Shown piece by piece: positions 40,030-48,170 of a DNA stretch of 64,000 nt. The notes under the pieces were generated by a model. It did not search any database and was not told where the DNA came from. It was given only the letters and a program-made list of their open reading frames with translations. The stretch is taken from contig NZ_JAMTCK010000014.1 of assembly GCF_024171785.1 (NCBI RefSeq), positions 161,508-225,507 on the forward strand, in the 5' to 3' direction. Position numbers and translations under genes: made by a program. Source of the DNA: Goodfellowiella coeruleoviolacea (GTDB lineage: Bacteria; Actinomycetota; Actinomycetes; Mycobacteriales; Pseudonocardiaceae). Numbering within the stretch: position 1 is the first letter of the stretch; each line of letters opens with the position of its first letter.

Positions 40030-40682
40030 CGCCCGGCTTCGCCGACCTGGTCGCCAGGGCCCGCGCGCTGGCCGGCCGAGGTGGCCGGCGGGTGCTTGGC
40101 ATCGCCGGCGCTCCGGCGTCGGGGAAGTCCACATTGGCCGCTCGACTGGTGTCCGCATTGGACGGGCAGGCCGTGCTGGTGGGCATGGACGGGTTCCACC
40201 TGGCCCAGTGCGAACTGGCGCGGCTGGGCCGGACCGAGCGCAAGGGCGCGCCGGACACCTTCGACGCGGTGGGCTACGTGGACCTGCTGGACCGGTTGCG
40301 CCGCAACGGTTCCGGCGACGACCACGCGGACGTGGTGTACGCGCCGCTGTTCCGCCGGGAGATCGAGGAGCCGATCGCCGGTGCCGTCCCGGTGCACCCG
40401 GAGACCCCGCTGGTGGTCACCGAGGGCAACTACCTGTTGCTGGACGAGGGGCCGTGGGCACGGGTGCGCCCGCTGCTGGACGAGGCCTGGTTCCTCGCGC
40501 CGGACGAGGGCGAGCGCATCGCCCGGCTGATCGCCAGGCACCGCCGCTTCGGCCGCTCGCCCGAGCAGGCCGAGCAGCGGGCGCTGGGTTCGGACCAGGC
40601 CAACGCGGACCGGATCGCCCCCACCGCCCGCCACGCCGACCTGGTGCTGGTCCACGCCTACGACCAGACGCCCCAGGACTGA
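40026..40682 (+). CDS. frcK: P-loop kinase of the nucleoside/uridine kinase type (FrcK-like)
   Basis: A 218-residue kinase with P-loop GIAGAPASGKST, VGMDGFHLAQ and VVTEGNYLLLD, all typical of the uridine kinase/pantothenate kinase group. In rhizobial fructose operons the fourth gene, frcK, encodes such a kinase; it may phosphorylate the incoming sugar. Its GTG overlaps the ATPase stop (GTGA), completing a four-gene transcript that ends here, convergent with an oxidoreductase gene. Confidence 0.82.
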   Translation: MTPGFADLVARARALAGRGGRRVLGIAGAPASGKSTLAARLVSALDGQAVLVGMDGFHLAQCELARLGRTERKGAPDTFDAVGYVDLLDRLRRNGSGDDHADVVYAPLFRREIEEPIAGAVPVHPETPLVVTEGNYLLLDEGPWARVRPLLDEAWFLAPDEGERIARLIARHRRFGRSPEQAEQRALGSDQANADRIAPTARHADLVLVHAYDQTPQD

Positions 40683-40706
40683 CCGGGCGGGTGTCCGCAG
40701 TGGACC

Positions 40707-41675
40707 TCACATGGTGACGACGATCTTGCCCGTGGTGTGCTGGCGGACGAAGTCGACGCACGCCCGCGCGCCCTCGTCCAGGGTGTACCGCCGACCGATC
40801 GTCGCCGGCAGGTCGCCGCTGGCCGCCAGTTCGCCCACCTCGCGCATCCCGCCCAGGGCGCCGGCCAGGTCGAGCACGAAGTGCAGGGTGACGTCGTCCC
40901 GGCCGATCCACTCCTGTTGCGGCACTGGGTAGGTGATGGTGAGCAGGCGCCCGCCCGGGCGAACGGCGCGAGCGAGGCCGGTGAGCTGGTCGCTGGGCAG
41001 GGTGAGGTTGAACGCCGCGTCCACGCCGGTGGGGTACTCGGCCTCGGCGTAGCCGATGGTCTCGGCCGCACCCAGACCGCGCACCAGGTCGGCGTCGACA
41101 TCGGTCGCGGTGGCGATCACCCGCGCCCCGGCCGAGGCGAGCAGCGGCACCACCGCGGTGCCGACACCGCCGGTGGCCCCGACGACCAGGACGGATTCGC
41201 CCGGCCGCACCTGGGCGGTGGTCATCAGGGCCCGCGCGGTCAGCCCGGTGGTGGCCAGTGCCGCCGCCTGTTCGACGGACAGACCGGCGGGGCGGTGCGC
41301 CAACAACGGGGTGTCCGCCTCGAAGACCGCGTACTCGGCCAGGGACCCGGTGCTCAGCGACGGCCGCGTGGCACCGGTCATGGCGCGCAGCACCCTGGGT
41401 ACGGCCTGGCCGAAGATCTCGTCCCCCACGCGGTAGGTGGTCACCCCGGGACCGACCTCGGTGACGGTCCCGGCGAAGTCGTTGCCGGGCACGTGCGGGA
41501 ATGTCAGCGGCGCGACGTCGCGGAAAGTGCCACTGGGCAACTGGATGTCGCCGGGGTTGAGCGAGGCGGCGGCGATGCGGACCTGGATCTGTCCAGGTCC
41601 CGGCCTTGGCACCGGCACCTCGGCCACCGCGTACTGCTCGGGTGGGCCGTAGCCAGTGGCCACAACTGCCTTCAT
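40707..41675 (-). CDS. NADP-dependent quinone oxidoreductase-like (medium-chain dehydrogenase, zinc-free)
   Basis: A 322-residue member of the zeta-crystallin/quinone oxidoreductase branch of the MDR superfamily. It has an N-terminal GroES-like half (MKAVVATGYGPPEQ, ASLNPGDIQLPSG) and a Rossmann half with VLVVGATGGVGTAVVPLL. No structural zinc Cys cluster is visible. Substrates are probably quinones or electrophilic enones. GGAGGGG precedes the ATG. It is divergent from a TetR repressor with two inverted repeats in the 94-bp gap, so it is probably repressed by that protein until an inducer arrives. Confidence 0.88.
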   Translation of the reverse strand: MKAVVATGYGPPEQYAVAEVPVPRPGPGQIQVRIAAASLNPGDIQLPSGTFRDVAPLTFPHVPGNDFAGTVTEVGPGVTTYRVGDEIFGQAVPRVLRAMTGATRPSLSTGSLAEYAVFEADTPLLAHRPAGLSVEQAAALATTGLTARALMTTAQVRPGESVLVVGATGGVGTAVVPLLASAGARVIATATDVDADLVRGLGAAETIGYAEAEYPTGVDAAFNLTLPSDQLTGLARAVRPGGRLLTITYPVPQQEWIGRDDVTLHFVLDLAGALGGMREVGELAASGDLPATIGRRYTLDEGARACVDFVRQHTTGKIVVTM

Positions 41676-41703
41676 GGGTTCCCCTCCAGAAAAACGGACC
41701 CTG

Positions 41704-41752
41704 CGGTCATGTTCTGACCGGGAAGCTAGCAATAACCGGACCGGGCGGTCAA
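41704..41752. promoter_or_regulatory. Two TetR-type operator candidates in the divergent promoter
   Basis: CGGTCA-TGTTC-TGACCG is a perfect inverted repeat at 41704-41720. A second, looser one with arms ACCG and CGGT lies at 41735-41749 and ends in the same GGTCA word. Both lie in the short gap between the oxidoreductase and TetR genes. Confidence 0.7.
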
Positions 41753-41769
41753 CTTGTTACGCTGCCCTG

Positions 41770-42369
41770 GTGACCTCGACTCGTCCCCTGCGCGCCGACG
41801 CGGCCCGCAACCGGGAGCTGCTGCTGGCGGCGGCCGCGGACGAGTTCGCCGAGCACGGGCTGGACGCGTCGGTCGCCGACATCGCGCGCAGGGCCGGGGT
41901 TGGCAAGGGCACGGTGTTCCGCCACTTCCCCACCAAGGACGACCTGATCGCCGCGATCGTCATCGACCGGATCACCGCGCTCAACGCCGTGGGCGAGCCG
42001 CTGCTCACCGCCCCCGACCCCGGTGCCGCGCTGCTGGAGTTCCTCACCGCGGCCGCGCGACAGCGGCAGGAACGCGACCTGTCGTTCCTGCTGGAGGCCG
42101 GTGAACTCAACGCCGAGGTGAGCCAGGTGCGCACGCGGATGTACGAGATCATCAACGCGCTCGTGGACCGCGCTCGCGACCACGGCGCCGTGCGGGACGA
42201 CGTCACCGGCGCGGACGTGATCCTGCTGATGTGCGCGCCCAACTACGTCACCGGCTACCTGCCGGAGGCCCCGCCCGACCTGTGGCGGCGCTACCTGGCC
42301 ATCATCTTCGACGGCCTGCGCCCCGAAGGCGCCCACCCGCTGCCCCAGCCCCCGCCAACGCTCGCCTGA
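41770..42369 (+). CDS. TetR-family transcriptional repressor
   Basis: A 199-residue TetR protein. The N-terminal HTH (VADIARRAGVGKGTVFRHFP, residues about 38-57) is canonical; the C-terminal ligand-binding domain is all-helical. It should bind the inverted repeats between itself and the divergent quinone oxidoreductase and control both genes. The GTG is chosen because the usual short N-terminal arm (TSTRPLRADAARN) follows it. No strong ribosome-binding site is seen, so the transcript may be leaderless or nearly so. Confidence 0.9.
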   Translation: MTSTRPLRADAARNRELLLAAAADEFAEHGLDASVADIARRAGVGKGTVFRHFPTKDDLIAAIVIDRITALNAVGEPLLTAPDPGAALLEFLTAAARQRQERDLSFLLEAGELNAEVSQVRTRMYEIINALVDRARDHGAVRDDVTGADVILLMCAPNYVTGYLPEAPPDLWRRYLAIIFDGLRPEGAHPLPQPPPTLA

Positions 42370-42390
42370 CCGCCACCGCACCGCCTGACG

Positions 42391-42726
42391 GCGTCACACC
42401 TCGGCACCACGGCGTCCCGGTCGGGCTCGGTCATGGTGATGTTGTGGGGCAACCACGCCAGCAGCAGCTCGCTCAGGTCTTCCCGACTCCACCAGGCGAG
42501 ATGACCGTCCACTTCGAACTCGAAGTCCAGTGCCGCGGTCAGGCGCGAGGTGGTTGGCGGCGCGGTTCCGCGACGCGGCCCACGCCTGGAAGGTCTCCGC
42601 CAGCCGGTCCCTGGTGTGGGCGAACCGCTCGATGTCGTCGGGTGCGAAGCTCAGGCGCATGGCACACCACTTGTGCCAGCACGCCGCCGGGGTGGACCAC
42701 CTGGGCGCCAGCCGCACCGTCCACAT
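42391..42726 (-). pseudogene. Frameshifted remnant of a hypothetical gene
   Basis: Two minus-strand frames join into one plausible protein. Residues such as MRLSFAPDDIERFAHTRDRL and ETFQAWAASRNRAANHL are in one frame. FEFEVDGHLAWWSREDLSEL and LPHNITMTEPDRDAVV are in another, with the switch near 42545. Neither frame alone keeps gene-like composition throughout. I recognise no family. A sequencing error is an alternative explanation. The downstream end overlaps the 3' end of the TetR gene. Confidence 0.4.
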
Positions 42727-42947
42727 GAGCCGGTGGCGAGCCGCGCGTGGTGGCCATCACCGGGAGCTGCCGCCCACGCTGCCGACGTGCCGCCACCGCG
42801 CGGCGATATCACCAGATCGTGTGACTACCGAGCCGATCGAACACATGTTTGACTGAGCGCATGGACGGTGTGGCGCACTGGTTTGACAACTCCCGCTCGG
42901 GGCCACCGAGGCGAGCGGCCGCTGCCGCGCGCGCCTGGGTGTTCGGG

Positions 42948-43514
42948 TCAGTGGTGGCCGTGCTCGTGACCGTGGTCGTGCTGGTGGCCGTGGCCGTGCT
43001 CGTGGCCGGGCTGGCTGTCGTGGCCGGGCTGGCTGTCGTGGCCGTGCTGGTGACCGTGGTGCTGGGCGTGCACCACGGCGTGCCCCTTGCCCCGGGAGAT
43101 CATCCACCGGTTGACCGGGGTGGTGAGCAGGAACGCGATCACCAGGGAACCGGCCAGCGAACCCCAGAACAGCCCACTGGTCAGGCCGGCGTCCATGGCA
43201 CCGGGAATGCCGACCATGACGAGGTTGTCCAGGACCTCCATCACCGCGATGGAAACGGTGTCCGCCGCCAGCGCCACCTTCAGCGCGGCGGCGAAGCCGA
43301 CTCCGGCGCGCAGCACGCCGCGCATGGTCAGCGCGTAGCCGAACACGAACGCCAACGCCACGGAGATGACCACGGTGGTGGCGTTGTGCAGGCCGGCCGC
43401 GGTGCCGATGACCATGCCGGCGACCTCACCGATGGCGCAGCCGGTCAGGCAGTGCAGCGTGGCCTGCGCGGCCATGGCCCAGGTCGTGGTGCCGGTGTGC
43501 TGAGCGTGGTCCAT
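42948..43514 (-). CDS. DUF4396 membrane protein with His-rich cytoplasmic-type tail
   Basis: A 188-residue membrane protein. Four or more hydrophobic segments (about 12-140) form the DUF4396 domain, including ATLHCLTGCAIGEVAGMVIG. The last 40 residues are extremely His-rich (GHEHGHGHQHDHGHEHGHH). The tail grew partly by an exact 18-bp tandem duplication (43002-43037) encoding GHDSQP twice. A CsoR-type box lies about 30 bp upstream of the ATG, so copper handling is likely (inference). No copA or csoR gene is adjacent. Confidence 0.82.
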   Translation of the reverse strand: MDHAQHTGTTTWAMAAQATLHCLTGCAIGEVAGMVIGTAAGLHNATTVVISVALAFVFGYALTMRGVLRAGVGFAAALKVALAADTVSIAVMEVLDNLVMVGIPGAMDAGLTSGLFWGSLAGSLVIAFLLTTPVNRWMISRGKGHAVVHAQHHGHQHGHDSQPGHDSQPGHEHGHGHQHDHGHEHGHH

Positions 43515-43543
43515 GACTGGTCTCCCTTCCTACCGGGCAGACC

Positions 43544-43560
43544 ATACCCCCCTAGGGTAT
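43544..43560. promoter_or_regulatory. CsoR-type copper operator
   Basis: ATACCCCCCTAGGGTAT is a near-perfect palindrome of the form TACCC-N-GGGTA recognised by CsoR copper sensors in actinobacteria. It is placed in the promoter of the His-tailed DUF4396 gene. Confidence 0.8.
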
Positions 43561-43761
43561 CTACAGGCAATCCGACAACCGGCGCGTGCTCGCGCGACGG
43601 AGCGTGGCCGGGTGATCCCGCGGGGCCGGGTGATCCCGCGTGGCCGCGCGAGCTTGGCTGGTCACGCGAGCTTGGGTCATCGCGTGGATGTGCGGATCCG
43701 CGTGGTCGTGCGGGCCGCGCCAGCGCGAGCGCGGCACGGTCAGCCGGCGGAGCAGCCGCGA

Positions 43762-44943
43762 TCAGCCGTGCGCAGGAGGAGAACCCGCCGCCAGCGACTC
43801 GTCAACGGCATCGGGGTGCAGCACGCGGTTGGCGACGAGCTGGGCCAGCCCGGTGGTCACCGCGCGCTCGCCGAGGCCGCTCGACACCACCCGCAGGTTC
43901 TCGGTGCTGCGGCTCAACGCGGTGGCGCGCAGGGTGCGGCCGACCCGGGTGACGATTCCGGGGAGCACACCGATGGTGCCGTTGAGCACCAGCACACCCG
44001 GGTTGACCATGGTGATCATCGAGGCGAGCGCGACACCGACCAGTTCGGCCGCCTCCGACAACGCCGCGCACACCCGCTCGTCGCGCGCTCGCGCGCGCTC
44101 GGCGAGTTCGTCCACCGAGCGCAACCGCAGGGAGGTCACCAGCGCGTAGCCGGAGGCGTACGCCGCGAGACAGCCACGCTGCCCGCACCGGCACCGCCGG
44201 GTACCGCGACCCACCCGCAGGTGCCCGATGTCACCGGCCGCGCCGTCCTCACCCACCAGGCACTCGCCGCCAATCACCAGCCCCGCGCCGATGCCGCTGG
44301 ACCACTTCACCGCGAGCAGGGTGTTGGCGTCGTCGACGCCAGCCTCACCGAGCGCCATGGCGCGGGCGTCGTTCTCCAGAACCAGCGGGACATCCCAGAG
44401 CGCGGCGATGCGCTGGGGGATCGGGTAGTCGCGCCAGCGCGGCATGGTCCAGACGGTGTGCGGCAGGCCGGTGTCCGGTCGGATCGGGGCGGGCAGGCTC
44501 ATGCCCACCCCGACCAGTCGCCCGCGACCGGTCTCGGCCAGCAGCCGCTCCCCCTCGGCCAGCAGCGGGCCGAGCAGGTCGTCCGGCGCGTCCTCGAAGG
44601 CGTTGACCGGCCGGCGCGCGCACGCCAGTTCGCGGCCGTGGATGTCGGTGACGCTGACCGCGGCCCTGGTCTGTCCGATGTCGAGGGTCAGCACCAGCAG
44701 TTCGCGGTCGTCGAACCGGATCAGCTGGGCGGGTCGACCGCCGGTGGAGGACGCGGAGCCGGACTCGTACACCAGGCCGGCCGAGACCAGCGCGGCGAGC
44801 CGGGCCAGCAGCGTCGGCCGGGACATCCCGGTGGCGTCGAGCAGTTCCTGGCGTGTCCACACCGGACGCGAGCGGATCAACGCGAGCAGGTGGCCGGGGG
44901 TGGTCGCGGGTACCCGACCTGACTCCGCCCTACCCACGCGCAC
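43762..44943 (-). CDS. ROK-family transcriptional regulator
   Basis: A 393-residue NagC/XylR-type regulator. The N-terminal winged helix (WTRQELLDATGMSRPTLLAR) is followed by the ROK sugar-kinase-like fold with SSGIGAGLVIGG and the zinc motif CRCGQRGCLAAYAS. The catalytic-loop Asp of ROK kinases is not needed in regulators, and this protein should sense rather than phosphorylate its sugar. It is divergent from a MalEFGK-type operon and very likely represses it. The GTG start is supported by the position of the HTH. Confidence 0.9.
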   Translation of the reverse strand: MRVGRAESGRVPATTPGHLLALIRSRPVWTRQELLDATGMSRPTLLARLAALVSAGLVYESGSASSTGGRPAQLIRFDDRELLVLTLDIGQTRAAVSVTDIHGRELACARRPVNAFEDAPDDLLGPLLAEGERLLAETGRGRLVGVGMSLPAPIRPDTGLPHTVWTMPRWRDYPIPQRIAALWDVPLVLENDARAMALGEAGVDDANTLLAVKWSSGIGAGLVIGGECLVGEDGAAGDIGHLRVGRGTRRCRCGQRGCLAAYASGYALVTSLRLRSVDELAERARARDERVCAALSEAAELVGVALASMITMVNPGVLVLNGTIGVLPGIVTRVGRTLRATALSRSTENLRVVSSGLGERAVTTGLAQLVANRVLHPDAVDESLAAGSPPAHG

Positions 44944-44984
44944 CGCGATCCCCCCGGGGTTGACAGCCGCGCATCCGCGACCTA

Positions 44985-45011
44985 ACTTACGTCATCCCAT
45001 TTTACATAAGT
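44985..45011. promoter_or_regulatory. Operator-like inverted repeat between the ROK gene and the glycoside transporter
   Basis: ACTTACGT (44985-44992) and ACATAAGT (45004-45011) are inverted copies with 7 of 8 matches, spaced by 11 AT-rich bases. They sit mid-way in the 121-bp divergent promoter, the expected place for the ROK binding site. Confidence 0.6.
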
Positions 45012-45064
45012 GCCCATGCCACGTCGGGCCACCCCGCACCGACCACCGCCGATCGGAGCCAGCG

Positions 45065-46414
45065 ATGGAGAGATCCGCTCGCAACGCCAGGCCAGGCCGT
45101 CCCCTGACCCGTCGCTCGGTGCTGGGCCTCGGGCTGGGCGCGGCCGCCGCGCCGCTGCTCTCCGCCTGCGCCGGCCTGTCCACCACCTCGGGCGCGGGCA
45201 AGGACGGGGTGGGCTTCCTGTCCACCCAGTTCACGCCGCTGGACGAGCGCCAGCGGTTCGAGCAGATCCTCAAGAACACCGTCACCGACATCAACGTCGG
45301 CTACAACCCGGTCGACGTCGGCGTGTTCGGCACCACCCTGACCTCACAGGTGAACTCCGGTCGGGTGTCGGTGAGCCTGGTCGGCGCGCTGCACGGGGAA
45401 CTCGGCCAGTACACCGACCTGCTGTCCGATCTGGACGACCTGGTCGCCGAACTCGGCGACCGCGGGTTCCCCAGCCACCTGCTCTCGCTGACCACGCTCG
45501 GCGGCAAGTCCAGCAAGTACGTGCCGTGGATGCAGGCGTCGTCCGTGCTCGCCGTGCACAAGAAGGCACTGGGCTGGCTGCCGGCCGGCGCGGACGTGCG
45601 ACACCTGACCTACGACCAGTTGCTCGACTGGGTGAGCGCCGGCCGCGCGGCCAACGGCGGCAAGCCGATCTTCGGCCTGCCGGCCGGCCCCAAGGGGCTC
45701 TACCACCGGTTCTTCCAGGGATACCTGCTGCCGAGCTTCACCGGCGGGCAGATCACCACGTTCCGCAACCAGGACGCGGTGGCCGCCTGGGAGTACATGA
45801 AGCGGCTCTGGGCCAACACCGCGCCCGCGTCCACCAACTACGACTACATGCAGGAACCACTGGCGCGCGGCGAGGTGCTGATCGCGTGGGACCACGTGGC
45901 CCGGCTGGTGAAGGCACCCGAGAGCAGCCCGGACGACTGGCTGATGGTGCCCGCGCCGCGTGGCCCCAAGGGACAGGGCTACCTGCTGGTGGCCGCCGGC
46001 CTGGCCATCCCCAGGGGCGCACCGCAGCCCGACCGGGCTCGCGCGGTGATCAGAGCGCTGACCACGGCCACCGCCCAGGCCGAGGTGCTGCGCCAGAACG
46101 CGTTCTTCCCGGTGATCCGGGACGCGATACCGGCTGACCTGCCCCCGGCCGCCCGGCTGGAGGCCGATGCCATCAGCAACCAGTCCGAGGCCGACGGCGC
46201 GGTCCTGTCGCTGCCGCCGGGTGGGCTCGGCAAGCGAGACGGGGAGGTGTCGCAGATCTTCAAGAACTGCTTCACGGAGATCTGCCTGGACGGCAAGCCG
46301 GTCCAGGAGGTGCTGGACGCGCAGGCGGTCCAGCTCAACGCGATCCTCGACCAGGTCAAGGTGCCGTGCTGGGCTCCCGACCCGGTCGAGGGCACCAGCT
46401 GCCGGGTGTTGTGA
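45065..46414 (+). CDS. ABC transporter extracellular solute-binding protein (family 1), Tat lipoprotein
   Basis: A 449-residue binding protein. A twin-arginine signal with lipobox (LTRRSVLGLGLGAAAAP, then LLSACAG; Cys near residue 36) targets it to the outer face of the membrane. The mature part has the two-lobe fold of carbohydrate-binding family 1 proteins (EVLIAWDHVARLVKAPESSP, GLAIPRGAPQPDRAR). It is the first gene of a five-gene operon ending in a glycosidase, so the ligand is probably a sugar or sugar conjugate that the enzyme then splits. Confidence 0.87.
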   Translation: MERSARNARPGRPLTRRSVLGLGLGAAAAPLLSACAGLSTTSGAGKDGVGFLSTQFTPLDERQRFEQILKNTVTDINVGYNPVDVGVFGTTLTSQVNSGRVSVSLVGALHGELGQYTDLLSDLDDLVAELGDRGFPSHLLSLTTLGGKSSKYVPWMQASSVLAVHKKALGWLPAGADVRHLTYDQLLDWVSAGRAANGGKPIFGLPAGPKGLYHRFFQGYLLPSFTGGQITTFRNQDAVAAWEYMKRLWANTAPASTNYDYMQEPLARGEVLIAWDHVARLVKAPESSPDDWLMVPAPRGPKGQGYLLVAAGLAIPRGAPQPDRARAVIRALTTATAQAEVLRQNAFFPVIRDAIPADLPPAARLEADAISNQSEADGAVLSLPPGGLGKRDGEVSQIFKNCFTEICLDGKPVQEVLDAQAVQLNAILDQVKVPCWAPDPVEGTSCRVL

Positions 46415-47289
46415 TGACCACCGCCACGACAACGACCACCCGCCGGCGCCGGCCGCCGGTCCCGGTGCTGCTGCTGATCCCGTCGGTGGTCTTCATGACG
46501 GCGCTGTTCCTGTGGCCGCTGGTGGTCGGGATCGGCCAGGCGTTCCTCGGCGAGGACGGCCCCACCCTGGAGTTCGTCCGCCGGATGGTCGACGACCCGC
46601 ACTTCTGGCCCTCGGTGGGCAACACCCTGCTGCTGCTCGTGGTGCTGATCCCGCTGCAGTTCGCCTTCGCACTGGCCATGGCCCTGCTGTTGCGCGCGAA
46701 ACCGCGGTTCTCCCAGGTGTACTTCTACCTGTGGGTGGTGCCGCTCGCGGTCAGCGACCTGTGTGCCGGACTGGTGTGGCTGGCGGTGTTCACCGACCAG
46801 GGATACCTCAACTCACTGCTCGACCTGCTCGGTCTGCCCACCTACCCCTGGCTGTCCTTTGCCAGCTACCCCACCATGTTCCTGGCCGTGCTGGTCGCCG
46901 AGCTGTGGCGGGCGACCTCGCTGGTGCTGGTGATCGTGGTGGCGGGGATGCAGAGCATCCCGCGCGACTACGAGGAGGCCGCCGAGGTCTTCGGCGCCAC
47001 CTTCTGGCAGCGGCTGCGCCACGTGCTGCTGCCGCAGTTGCGGCCCAGCCTGCAGGTGGCGTTGATCCTGCGCACCATTCTGGCGCTGCAGACCTTCGCC
47101 GTGGCGCAGGCGCTGACCGGCCGCGACTTCCCGCTGCTCGTCGGCGAGACCTACCAGTGGTACAACCTGCTGCAGAACCCGAACGTCTCGGCGGTGCTGG
47201 CCCTGGTGGTGCTCGCGCTGTCCATGGGCACCGCCGTGGTGTACCTGCGGGTGCTGCGCGACCGCACGTCAACGGAGGCGCGGCCATGA
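46414..47289 (+). CDS. Sugar ABC transporter permease (MalF type)
   Basis: A 291-residue inner-membrane permease with six hydrophobic segments and the EAA loop IPRDYEEAAEVFGATFWQRL that docks on the ATPase. Its ATG overlaps the binding-protein stop by one base (TGATG), and its stop overlaps the next start (ATGA). It works as a heterodimer with the following permease. Confidence 0.92.
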   Translation: MTTATTTTTRRRRPPVPVLLLIPSVVFMTALFLWPLVVGIGQAFLGEDGPTLEFVRRMVDDPHFWPSVGNTLLLLVVLIPLQFAFALAMALLLRAKPRFSQVYFYLWVVPLAVSDLCAGLVWLAVFTDQGYLNSLLDLLGLPTYPWLSFASYPTMFLAVLVAELWRATSLVLVIVVAGMQSIPRDYEEAAEVFGATFWQRLRHVLLPQLRPSLQVALILRTILALQTFAVAQALTGRDFPLLVGETYQWYNLLQNPNVSAVLALVVLALSMGTAVVYLRVLRDRTSTEARP

Positions 47290-48149
47290 CCCCGGCTGAC
47301 ACACCCGCACCCCACAAGCCGGCCAGGGCGGGCCGGGGGCGTGGCGCCCGGTGGCGGGCCGTGGGCGTCCAGCTGGCCTGCCTGGCGGTGACCGCGTTCA
47401 TGTTCGCGCCGGTGTACCTGGTCGCGCTGGCCGCACTGTCCACTCCGGAATCGCTGAACCGCTTCCCGCTGTCGCTGCTGCCCACCGACGTCTCGGTGGA
47501 GACCATGGCCTCGTTCTTGACCATGGGCGGCGTGCTCCCGGCGTTCGTCAACTCGCTGATCGTGGGTGTCGGCACGCTGGTGCTGAGTGTCCTGATCGGA
47601 CTGCCCGCCGGCTACGCCCTGGCCAGGTACGTCTTCGCCGGCCGGGACGCCTACCAGCTGTTCATGCTGCTGACCAGGGCGCTGCCGATCGTGGTGCTGT
47701 CCGTGCCGCTGGCCCAGCTGTTCCTGACCACCGGCCTGTACGACACCACCTACGCGGTGATCCTGCTGCACACCGCGCTGGCGCTGCCCACCACGGTGCT
47801 GATCACCTCGGCGGTGTTCGTGGGCGTGCCGCGCGACCAGGAGGAGGCAGCGCAGATCTTCGGCGCCACGCCGGTGCAGGCGTTCGTGCGGGTCGTGCTG
47901 CCCCAGGCACTGCCCGGCATCGCCGCTGCCGGCCTGTTCACCTTCGTGACCTCGTGGAACGAGGTGCTCGGCGCGGCGATCCTGACCCTGGACCGCCGGA
48001 CCCTGCCCGCCCAGGTGCTCTCCACCCTGGGTGCCTCCCCGTTGACCTACCGGTTCGCCGGTGGTTTCGCCCTCATCGTGCCCGCGCTGGTGTTCGTCGC
48101 GCTGATGCGCAAGTACCTGCTGAGCATGTGGGGCACCACGCTCCGCTGA
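47286..48149 (+). CDS. Sugar ABC transporter permease (MalG type)
   Basis: A 287-residue permease with six hydrophobic segments and the EAA loop VPRDQEEAAQIFGATPVQAF. The N-terminal 30 residues are basic and cytoplasmic. ATGA overlap with the preceding permease; 21 bp to the ATPase gene. Confidence 0.92.
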   Translation: MTPADTPAPHKPARAGRGRGARWRAVGVQLACLAVTAFMFAPVYLVALAALSTPESLNRFPLSLLPTDVSVETMASFLTMGGVLPAFVNSLIVGVGTLVLSVLIGLPAGYALARYVFAGRDAYQLFMLLTRALPIVVLSVPLAQLFLTTGLYDTTYAVILLHTALALPTTVLITSAVFVGVPRDQEEAAQIFGATPVQAFVRVVLPQALPGIAAAGLFTFVTSWNEVLGAAILTLDRRTLPAQVLSTLGASPLTYRFAGGFALIVPALVFVALMRKYLLSMWGTTLR

Positions 48150-48170
48150 CCGTTCCCGGAAGGATGTCCC

